Source: Nocardiopsis metallicus
Lineage (GTDB): Bacteria; Actinomycetota; Actinomycetes; Streptosporangiales; Streptosporangiaceae
Direction of reading: 5' to 3'
Length of the DNA: 64,000 nt
Assembly: GCF_014201115.1 (NCBI RefSeq)
Contig: NZ_JACHDO010000001.1
Span: 6,758,001 to 6,822,000, forward strand
Below the pieces are notes generated by a model that ran no database searches, was not told the origin of the DNA, and saw only the letters and a list, made by a program, of their open reading frames with translations. Positions within the stretch are counted from its first letter, which is position 1, and every line of letters begins with the position of its first letter. The translations under genes were made by a program, and so were the position numbers. Below are positions 15,580 to 23,077 of this stretch, in pieces.

Positions 15580-15760
15580 CCGGCGGGGCCGGGTCCGACC
15601 GGGCGGCCCGGGAGCGAACGTGAGCTTCGCCTCCGCCCGGTCTTCTCGTAATCCTTACAAAGTTCAGAAAATACACAAAATCGCTGGTCAGGGCAGACAG
15701 TCGGTCGCGTTCTCCGGGGTCTGAGGGGGCCGAACCGGGCGTGGCGAGCCCCGGAGGTCT

Positions 15761-15778
15761 CTAGTCTGCTGAGTTGTG
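15761..15778 (+). promoter_or_regulatory. Candidate -10 for leaderless SMC operon transcript
   Basis: TAGTCT at 15761-15766 ends ten bases before GTG 15776, and no Shine-Dalgarno sequence stands at normal distance from that GTG. This fits a leaderless mRNA beginning at or just before the start codon. No convincing -35 is seen. Confidence 0.4.
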
Positions 15779-16861
15779 GGACTCAACCAGCGGGCGGACG
15801 ACAGCGCGGACGACGGACAGGGCACCGGCGAGCGGCCGGTGCCAAGGCACGGCCGCGCCGCTCTGCTGCGCCTGGCCGCCTGGTTCGAGGAAGCCGAACC
15901 GGACCGGGCCGACGCCCTGGCCGGCGCCGCCTTCGCACTCCACCCCGCCCGCCACCTGGAGGGACGGGTCGACGACAGCGTCGCGGCGACCACCAGTTGG
16001 TGGCGGGCCGAGCCCGACCGCAGCACCGTCACCGAACACCCCGGCACCCGTCTTCCCGAACCCGTGCGCGACCACCGCGCCCAGCAGGCCCGTCTGCGCG
16101 ACGCCGCGGAGTCCTCCGCCCACTGGCGCCGCGCCGGCGCGGAGCAGATCCGCTCCCTGCTCACCGAACCCACCGGGGACCGCGCCCGTCTGGACCTGTC
16201 CGGCGCCGGGATGGAGGTTCTCATGGAGCTCCTCACCGCCGCGCTGGGCTCCGGTGACGCCTCCCGCCGCCCCACATCCGCCGGGGACCTGGAGTTCGGT
16301 CTGCGCCTGCACGTCTACGCGGCACCCGGGGCCGAGGTCACGGCCCGCGGTGAGGGCGGGGACCTGACCCTGGAAGGGCTGCGCCTGCGGGTGACCTCCT
16401 ACGAGCAGCACACCGTGGACACCGCGACCCCGGCCGGGCCTTCGGAGATTCCCGACCCCTCGGCGCCCCTGGAGGCCGCCGGGCCCTCGGAGGTTCCGGT
16501 ACCACCGGAGCCCGTGACCGGCCCCGAACCCCTCGCCGGGCCTTCCGCCGAACCCCTCGCCGGGCCTTCCACCGAACCCCCCGCCGCGAACTCCGCGGAG
16601 TCTCCGGACACGCCCCCGGACGACCCGCTGGACGGGCCGCTGGACGGGCCCGGCGGCACCCCCGCGGACGTTCTCACGGACACCCCCTCGGACGAGTCCG
16701 GGCAGGGGCCCGAAGACGGCTCCACCGGTTTCGCCGACTCCGACGCCCCCGCCGCCGAACCCGAACCCACCGGTACCCTCCCCGGATCGGACCCCGACGT
16801 GGAGACCACCGGTCCCATCGACATAGTGACGCACACTCCCTGGACGCGGAGGTGGGGGTAA
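15776..16861 (+). CDS. DUF2397/TIGR02677-like protein, N-terminally short (JetA-like)
   Basis: 361 residues. Residues 25-70 ('ALLRLAAWFEEAEPDRADALAGA', 'FALHPARHLEG') and the following ~140 match what I recall of the C-terminal half of DUF2397 (TIGR02677) proteins, which are normally near 500 residues. In Wadjet/Mks-like systems this protein is the kleisin-like subunit (JetA). The usual N-terminal winged-helix half is absent, and no frame upstream encodes it. From about residue 215 the chain becomes a Pro/Ser/Glu/Asp-rich disordered tail with near-repeats ('PLAGPSAEP', 'PLAGPSTEP'). GTG start, probably leaderless. The stop codon overlaps the next start. Family call by pattern, moderately sure. 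Confidence 0.65.
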   Translation: MGLNQRADDSADDGQGTGERPVPRHGRAALLRLAAWFEEAEPDRADALAGAAFALHPARHLEGRVDDSVAATTSWWRAEPDRSTVTEHPGTRLPEPVRDHRAQQARLRDAAESSAHWRRAGAEQIRSLLTEPTGDRARLDLSGAGMEVLMELLTAALGSGDASRRPTSAGDLEFGLRLHVYAAPGAEVTARGEGGDLTLEGLRLRVTSYEQHTVDTATPAGPSEIPDPSAPLEAAGPSEVPVPPEPVTGPEPLAGPSAEPLAGPSTEPPAANSAESPDTPPDDPLDGPLDGPGGTPADVLTDTPSDESGQGPEDGSTGFADSDAPAAEPEPTGTLPGSDPDVETTGPIDIVTHTPWTRRWG

Positions 16862-18249
16862 TGGAGACGAACGCCCACTTGGAGGACGCCGCCCTCATCG
16901 GTGAGCGGCAGGCCGCCGCGCGCGCCCTCATGTCCCGGCCCCTGCTCGCCCAGCGCACCCACCCGGTCGAGTTCTCCCTCGTGCGCGCACACGCCGAGTG
17001 GCTCGTCCAGCGCTTCCAGCGGGTCCTCGGCTACCGCCTCACGGTGGCCGACGACCACGCCCGCCTGGTCAAACGCGGTCTGGTCGACGAGGTGGTCAGT
17101 CCCACCGGCCGGGCCACCGGAGTCCGTTTCACCCCCCGCACCCACACCTACCTCGCGCTCGCGCTCGCGGTCCTTGTCGAGGGGACCGGCCCCACCACGG
17201 CCCGTACCCTCGCCGCCAAGGTCCGCTCCGCCGCACGTGAGGCCGGGATCGACGCCGACCCCGCGCGCGGCCTCGGTGAACGCCGCGCCTACTGCGCCGC
17301 CCTGTCCCACCTGGTCGGTCTCGGCGTGCTCGCCGAGACCTCCGGAACCGTGCGCGCCCACCAGGCCGACCCCGCCGCCGACGCCTCACTCACCCCGGAC
17401 ACCGAGGCACTGCGCTCGGTCGCCGCGCACCTGCCCAGGGCGGGCGACACCCCGGACTCCTTCCTCGCCGACGCCGCCGACCCGGACCCGGAGAGCGACC
17501 AGGCGGGCGAGGTCGCCCTGCGCCGCCTGCTCGCCGAAACCGCCGTCGTCTACCGCGAACACCTCTCCGACCGCCAACGCGACCGCCTCGCCGCCCACCA
17601 GTGGCGGGCCGCCGCGGCGCTCGGGAACCTGCTCGGCTGCGACACCGAGATCCGCGCCGAGGGTGTGGCGCTCGTCATGCCGGACGAGGCTGCGGCGACC
17701 CCGCGCTTCCCCTCGGACGACCCCGTCGGACACACGGCCCTGGCCCTGGTCCGCCACCTCTCCGGCCGCCTGCACCCCGGTCGCCCCGCCACCTCCGTCC
17801 CTGTTCCCGACCGGGAACTGACTACGGCACTGGAGATCCTGGGCGGATCGGACGCCCCGGTCCGGGCCGACTGGGCGCGCACCGCGGGCCCCGAGATCCC
17901 CGACCCGGAGCGGCTGTCCGCGCTCGTGCTGGAGCTCCTCACCGGTCTGGGCCTGCTCACGGGCGGCCCCGGAGCGTGGGAGCTCACCGCCGCGGCGGCC
18001 AGGTTCGGCGCCGACGCGGACGAGCGCGTCCCCCTGATCCAGGACAATGACGAAGACAGCCGGACACACCCCACACAACCGCGTGGATCCGGTCAGGACG
18101 AAACCGAGGGCGGGGCCGCTCCCCAGGCCGATCCCCGCGGCGACCTCGACCGGGTGGCGTCCGTGCTGCAAGCGGTGGCGAACGAGAAGGTGAGCGCGAC
18201 CAGTGGTGACACAGGAGACGACCGAGGCCCCCGGAACAACTCCGGCTGA
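16861..18249 (+). CDS. DUF2398/TIGR02678 family protein (JetB-like)
   Basis: 462 residues from ATG 16861, which shares its A with the preceding TAA, behind a GGAGGTGGGGG ribosome site. 'ERQAAARALMSRPLLAQRTHPVEFSLVRAHAEWLVQRF' followed by 'LGYRLTVADDHARLVKRG' is the characteristic N-terminus of DUF2398. 'FTPRTHTYLALALAVLVE' and 'RAYCAALSHLVGLGVLAETSG' follow. In SMC-type defence operons of this class it is the KITE-like subunit bridging kleisin and SMC. The final ~60 residues are polar and disordered and overlap the next gene by 47 bp, so the genes are co-translated. Confidence 0.85.
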   Translation: METNAHLEDAALIGERQAAARALMSRPLLAQRTHPVEFSLVRAHAEWLVQRFQRVLGYRLTVADDHARLVKRGLVDEVVSPTGRATGVRFTPRTHTYLALALAVLVEGTGPTTARTLAAKVRSAAREAGIDADPARGLGERRAYCAALSHLVGLGVLAETSGTVRAHQADPAADASLTPDTEALRSVAAHLPRAGDTPDSFLADAADPDPESDQAGEVALRRLLAETAVVYREHLSDRQRDRLAAHQWRAAAALGNLLGCDTEIRAEGVALVMPDEAAATPRFPSDDPVGHTALALVRHLSGRLHPGRPATSVPVPDRELTTALEILGGSDAPVRADWARTAGPEIPDPERLSALVLELLTGLGLLTGGPGAWELTAAAARFGADADERVPLIQDNDEDSRTHPTQPRGSGQDETEGGAAPQADPRGDLDRVASVLQAVANEKVSATSGDTGDDRGPRNNSG

Positions 18250-21200
18250 CCCTGCCGACACCCCCCGTTACCGCCTCGAACGCGCGGGCATCCGGAACGT
18301 CTGGCAGTACGACGACCACGTCCTGGACTTCGCCGAGGGGCGGCTGCTGCTGCGCGGCCGCAACGGCGCGGGCAAGTCCAAGGCGCTGGAGATGCTGCTC
18401 CCCTTCCTGCTGGACGGGGACATGCGACGCCTGGACACCACCGGCACCAACCGCACCAGCCTGCGCTGGCTCATGGCCGACGACCCCCGTGCCGCGCGCC
18501 CCGTCGAGGAGGGCACCGGCCCCGACCTGCTGGGCGGACCCGCCGAACCGGAGCCCGCACCCGAGGCAGGGCAGGGGGCCGGGCAGGACGCGACCGCCGG
18601 GGCCCCTGGCGGCTCCGCTGACTCCGACGGTTCGGCCGACTCCGGTCCCGGCACCCGACTGGGCTACCTGTGGGTCGAGTTCACCACCGCCCGGGGCGAC
18701 CGCGGCCTCGACTCCGCGACCCCGGCCCACCGCACCCCCACCGGCCCCAACACCGCCTCCGCGCTGCTCGCCGCCTCCGCTACCGAGTCCCCGGGAAACA
18801 CGGAGACCCTGGAAGAAGAGCCCGCTCCCGGTGCCCAGCCCCGGCACCTCACCCTCGGTGCGGCCGTCATGGCGGTGGGCGAGGCCGACCCCCGCTGCGT
18901 GTTCTTCGTGACCGACCGCCGCGTCGGCCACGACCTCGAACTGGTCACCGACGGCCGACCCAAACCCGTGGACCGGCTCCGCTCTGAGGTCGGCGCCGAC
19001 AACTGCTTCACCAGCGCCGTCCCCTACCGCGCCCGGGTGATGCGCGACCTGTTCGGCATCGACGACTCCGTCCGCTACCGCAACCTCATCCACCTGCTCT
19101 ACCGCCTGCGCCGCCCCACCATCGGCGACCGCCTGGAGGCGGGCGAGCTGGTCGGCGTCCTGTCCGAGGCCCTCCCGCCGATGGACGAGTCCGTCCTGGA
19201 CGCGGTCGCCCGCAACATCGCCGACCTCGAACAGGCCCGCACCGACAAGAACCAGCTCACCGAGGCCGGCGCCGGGGTCAGCGCCTTCCTCGCCGACTAC
19301 CACGGCTACCTCCTGCACGTCCTGCGCGCCCGCTCCGCCGAGGTCCGCGAACAGCTCGACTCGTGCACCCGCCGCACAGAGGAGACCGACCGCCTGCGCG
19401 CCGAGCTGGACGAGCTCATCACCGCCGAGAGCCAGATCGCCGAGGAGCGCGACCAGGCCCGCCGCACCCGCGACACCGCCGAGGCCGACGACGGCACCCT
19501 CGCCGCCGCCCAGAGCAACGCCGCCACGGCCACCACCAACGAACGCCGTGCCTACGACGCCGCCGTCGGCGCCTACATCCGCGCCGCCGAGGCCGCCTGG
19601 GCCGCCGCCGAACACGCCGCCACCACCGAGACCCACGCGGTGGAGCGCCTGGCCGAGGACACCGCCGCCATCGAGCGCGCCCTCGAAGTCCTGCGCCAGA
19701 CCCACCTGGAGGCCTCCCGCGCCGCCACCGCCGCCGGGCTCGACCCCCAGGCGCTCGGCCAGATCCCCGACGCACGCACCGCCGTGCACGCGCCCCGGGA
19801 GAACACCACCCGGGTCGACCTCCAAGGCCTCGAACAGGCGGTGGAGCGCGCCCCGGTCCACGGCATCGACCTCGCCGACCTGCGCGCACACCTCGGACGC
19901 CTGCACGACCGCCTCACCAGCGCCGCCAACGCAGCGGCCGACCGCACCGACCTCGCCGCCCGGCTCACCGGCCTGACCACCGCCGAGGCCGCCGCCGACC
20001 GCCGCCTGGTCGCCCTGACCAGCGAGGCCGAGAGCGCCGAGGCCACCCTGGAGCACACCCACACCCGCGAACAGGAGGCCATCGCCGCCCTGCGCGCCGA
20101 AAGCGCCGCCTACGCCGACGGCGTCCGTACCTGGGTGGCGGGCCTGCGCGACTCCAGTCACGCCCACGCCCTCGGCGAGGCCATCCACGAGCTGGAGGGC
20201 AGCGTCGAACTGCCCATCACCGAAGCCCTGCGCGTGCTGGACCCGGAGGTCCCGGCCACCGTCGCCCGCCTCGCCCACACCGCCGTCGACCCCCTGCTCG
20301 AAGAACTGCGCGCCCGCCGCGACGTCGCCGTCAACGAGGAGGGCCAGCTCTCCGACGAACTCGCCGACCTGGCCGCCCGCCGCGCCAAGAACCCCGACAG
20401 CGCCCCCGAGCGCCCCGGCTGGGCCACCTACCCTCGCCCGGACGGCGACGGCGTCCCCTTCCACCTGGCGGTGGACTTCGCCGACGGCCTCACCTCCCGC
20501 GAACAGGCCGGGCTGGAAGCGGCCCTGGAGGCCAGCGGCCTGCTCTCCGGCTGGATCCGCGCCGACGGCACCCTCTACGACCCCAACACCCGCGACCTCA
20601 TGGTCACCCCGGCCCGCCCGGCCAAGGGCCGTACCCTCCTCGACGTGCTCGTTCCCGTGGCCATCCCCGACCGCGGCGTGCACAACGACAACCTCCGCGC
20701 CCTGCTCTCCTCCATCGCCCTGCGCTCGGAGGCCCCCGACAGCGCCGAGGACACCGACGCCAAACACCGTCGCGACAGCTCCGTGGCCACCGTCAGCTCC
20801 ATGTCGCTCTCCGGCGGCTGGCGCCTGGGCGTGGCCTCCGGCGCCCACTACAAGAGCGAACCCGAGTACATCGGCGAGGCCGCCCGCAAACGCGCCCGCG
20901 ATCGCCAGTCCGCCAACACCGACCGTCGCATGGCCATCGCCGAGGCGCTCCTGGCCGAGGCCGGGGAACGCCGCTGGGCGGTCGAGCACTCCTACTCCGA
21001 GCTGCTGGAGGTCTCTCGCGACCTCCCCGACCCCGCCCCGCTCATCCGCGCCTGGGCCGTCCTCGACGTCGCCCGGGCCGACGTCGCCGCGGCCCGCCGC
21101 GCGCACGAGACCGCCCAGTCCGCCGCCGAGTCCGCGCGGTCCGAACTCCTCGGCATCCGCACCCGCCTGGCCGACGCCGCCGGGGAGCAGGACCTGCCCA

Positions 21201-22873
21201 CCACCCGAGCCGGACTCGACAGCGCCCTGCGCGCCCTGGACCACCTGCGGGTCCTGATCGCCGCGGCCCTGCGCGACCTCGACGTCCTCGCCTGGGAACT
21301 CGCCGACCACGAACGCCACTCCGCAGCCTGGTCCCGCACCCGCGCCGCCCGGCTCCTGGCCGAGGACGCCCGCGCCGCCGCGATCGACGACATGATCACC
21401 GTGCGCCGCCAGTTCGAGCTCGGCGACCGCGCCCGCGGTGTGGCCTCCGAACAGATCGACGCCGCCCGCGCCCAGGTCCGGGAGCGCGCGGAGGAAGCCG
21501 CCCAACGCCTGCCCGAACTCGAACGCGACGCTCAGCGCGCCCGCGACGAGCGCGTCAGCGCCGAGGCCCGCCTGGAGGTCGCCACCGCCGAACGCGCCGA
21601 ACAGGTCCGCCGCACCCTCGCGGTGGGGCAGACCCTGGTCCAGTCGGTCACCACCGTCGGCGACCCCGACAGCAAGGCCGTCACCGGGACCGAGGACACC
21701 GTCCCCGACGCGGTCCTGCTCCGCGCCGCCGGGCTGCGGGACTGCGCCGCGGACGAGGCGCCGCTGGCCCGCTACCTGGAGGCGGTCAACGGCCGCCCGG
21801 ACGCCGAGACCGGAGCGGCCGAGCCCGCCGGACCGGACGAGCGCCTGGCTCTGCTGGCCTCCTTCGTGGACCAGTTGGAGGAGGGCCTGACCGCGCAGGA
21901 GGACGTCGCCGACGTCGACGACAGCGCCATCCTCGGCAGCCGCGAGGAGCTGCACCGCCTGCTCGGCTCGGCGGGCTGGGCCCAGACCCGCACCGAGCTC
22001 ACCGAGCCGCGCGGGGTCAAGCGCCTCACCGTGCACGACGAGGACGGCTCCCACGACGTCACCGCCTATGCCGAACGCGTCGCCGAGGCCGTCACCCGCG
22101 CCGAGGAGACCGTCGCCATCGCCGAGGAGGAGGCCTTCGAACGCCACCTGCTGGGCGAGCTCGCCGGGCACCTGTCCCGCCAGATCGACGAGGCGCGGGC
22201 CCTCATCGCGACCATGAACGACGTCCTCAAGGACGTCACCACCTCCGCCGGTCTCGGCGTGCGCCTGGACTGGAGCCTGGCGCCCGACGCCGGGGCCGAC
22301 GTCGAGGCGGTCGTGCCGCTGCTGGCCACCCCGGCCGAGGAGCGCACCCGTGTCCAGACCACCCGCCTGCGCGATGCCCTGCGCCGCTGCATCGAGGCCA
22401 TCCGCCGCCTGGACCCGACCGCCACCGGCGGCGCCCAGCTGCGCGCCGCCCTCGACTACCGGTCCTGGTTCACCTTCACCGTCTACGTCACCGACTCGGC
22501 CGGGGACGAGCGCCGCCTGGGCCACCGAACCGCCCTCAGCCAGGGCGAACAGCGCGTGGTCGCCTACCTGGTGCTGTTCGCCGCGGCCGCCGCGCAGTTC
22601 GACGCCCTGGCCCAGCGGGCGCCGTGGGCGCCGCGCCTGATCCTGTTGGACGACGCCTTCGCCAAGGTCGACGAACCCACCCACGGGCGCCTGCTCGGGC
22701 TGCTGGTCGAACTCGACCTGGACTTCGTCCTGACGTCCGAACGCGTCTGGGGCTGCTTCGCGAGCGTGCCGAGCCTGAACATCTACGAGTGCCTGCGCGA
22801 CCCGAACGTCCCGGGGATCGCCACGCTGCACTTCACCTGGGACGGCAGTCGCAGGAGGCTCGTCGGCGTGTGA
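18203..22873 (+). CDS. TIGR02680 family SMC-like ATPase (JetC/MksB-like)
   Basis: 1556 residues. 'YRLERAGIRNVWQYDDHVLDF' and the Walker A 'GRNGAGKSK' (52-60) form the N-terminal head. The head has a Gly/Ala/Pro/Glu-rich insert at about 95-170. Long Ala/Glu/Arg coiled-coil arms fill most of 370-1290, interrupted near 740-900 by a globular part (hinge-like position). The C-terminal head has signature 'LSQGEQRVVAYL' (about 1445), Walker B 'RLILLDDAF' (about 1480) and D-loop 'AKVDEPTH'. Expected to use ATP to load on or extrude DNA with the two upstream proteins. In Wadjet systems such complexes cut circular plasmids through a JetD nuclease, which is not encoded here. GTG 18203 start. Confidence 0.9.
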   Translation: MVTQETTEAPGTTPADPADTPRYRLERAGIRNVWQYDDHVLDFAEGRLLLRGRNGAGKSKALEMLLPFLLDGDMRRLDTTGTNRTSLRWLMADDPRAARPVEEGTGPDLLGGPAEPEPAPEAGQGAGQDATAGAPGGSADSDGSADSGPGTRLGYLWVEFTTARGDRGLDSATPAHRTPTGPNTASALLAASATESPGNTETLEEEPAPGAQPRHLTLGAAVMAVGEADPRCVFFVTDRRVGHDLELVTDGRPKPVDRLRSEVGADNCFTSAVPYRARVMRDLFGIDDSVRYRNLIHLLYRLRRPTIGDRLEAGELVGVLSEALPPMDESVLDAVARNIADLEQARTDKNQLTEAGAGVSAFLADYHGYLLHVLRARSAEVREQLDSCTRRTEETDRLRAELDELITAESQIAEERDQARRTRDTAEADDGTLAAAQSNAATATTNERRAYDAAVGAYIRAAEAAWAAAEHAATTETHAVERLAEDTAAIERALEVLRQTHLEASRAATAAGLDPQALGQIPDARTAVHAPRENTTRVDLQGLEQAVERAPVHGIDLADLRAHLGRLHDRLTSAANAAADRTDLAARLTGLTTAEAAADRRLVALTSEAESAEATLEHTHTREQEAIAALRAESAAYADGVRTWVAGLRDSSHAHALGEAIHELEGSVELPITEALRVLDPEVPATVARLAHTAVDPLLEELRARRDVAVNEEGQLSDELADLAARRAKNPDSAPERPGWATYPRPDGDGVPFHLAVDFADGLTSREQAGLEAALEASGLLSGWIRADGTLYDPNTRDLMVTPARPAKGRTLLDVLVPVAIPDRGVHNDNLRALLSSIALRSEAPDSAEDTDAKHRRDSSVATVSSMSLSGGWRLGVASGAHYKSEPEYIGEAARKRARDRQSANTDRRMAIAEALLAEAGERRWAVEHSYSELLEVSRDLPDPAPLIRAWAVLDVARADVAAARRAHETAQSAAESARSELLGIRTRLADAAGEQDLPTTRAGLDSALRALDHLRVLIAAALRDLDVLAWELADHERHSAAWSRTRAARLLAEDARAAAIDDMITVRRQFELGDRARGVASEQIDAARAQVRERAEEAAQRLPELERDAQRARDERVSAEARLEVATAERAEQVRRTLAVGQTLVQSVTTVGDPDSKAVTGTEDTVPDAVLLRAAGLRDCAADEAPLARYLEAVNGRPDAETGAAEPAGPDERLALLASFVDQLEEGLTAQEDVADVDDSAILGSREELHRLLGSAGWAQTRTELTEPRGVKRLTVHDEDGSHDVTAYAERVAEAVTRAEETVAIAEEEAFERHLLGELAGHLSRQIDEARALIATMNDVLKDVTTSAGLGVRLDWSLAPDAGADVEAVVPLLATPAEERTRVQTTRLRDALRRCIEAIRRLDPTATGGAQLRAALDYRSWFTFTVYVTDSAGDERRLGHRTALSQGEQRVVAYLVLFAAAAAQFDALAQRAPWAPRLILLDDAFAKVDEPTHGRLLGLLVELDLDFVLTSERVWGCFASVPSLNIYECLRDPNVPGIATLHFTWDGSRRRLVGV

Positions 22874-23077
22874 CCGGCGGCGGAGCGGAGGGGCCGCTGG
22901 ATTTCCGAGGGCGGGGCGTCCCGGGCCCGAGTGTCCTGGGTCACCCCCGGGGCAGTGGGAAACCCGCGGTTCCGCCGAGGTGGAACGGGTTTCGGGTGCG
23001 TTCCGGTATCCGCATCACCAGCGCGCTTCCTCCCGTCCTGTCCTACTCTGCTGGTGCAGGTTCGAGAACGGAGCGGG

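Noticed and set aside
17984-22831. 1615-residue open frame on the minus strand opposite the SMC gene
   Set aside because: Gly/Val/Gln-rich shadow caused by high GC in the third codon positions; no domain motifs, while the plus strand has complete ATPase motifs.
22874-23077. A missing small JetD-like gene hidden between the SMC and Rad50-like genes
   Set aside because: Only about 200 bp are available and no frame encodes a toprim-like segment.
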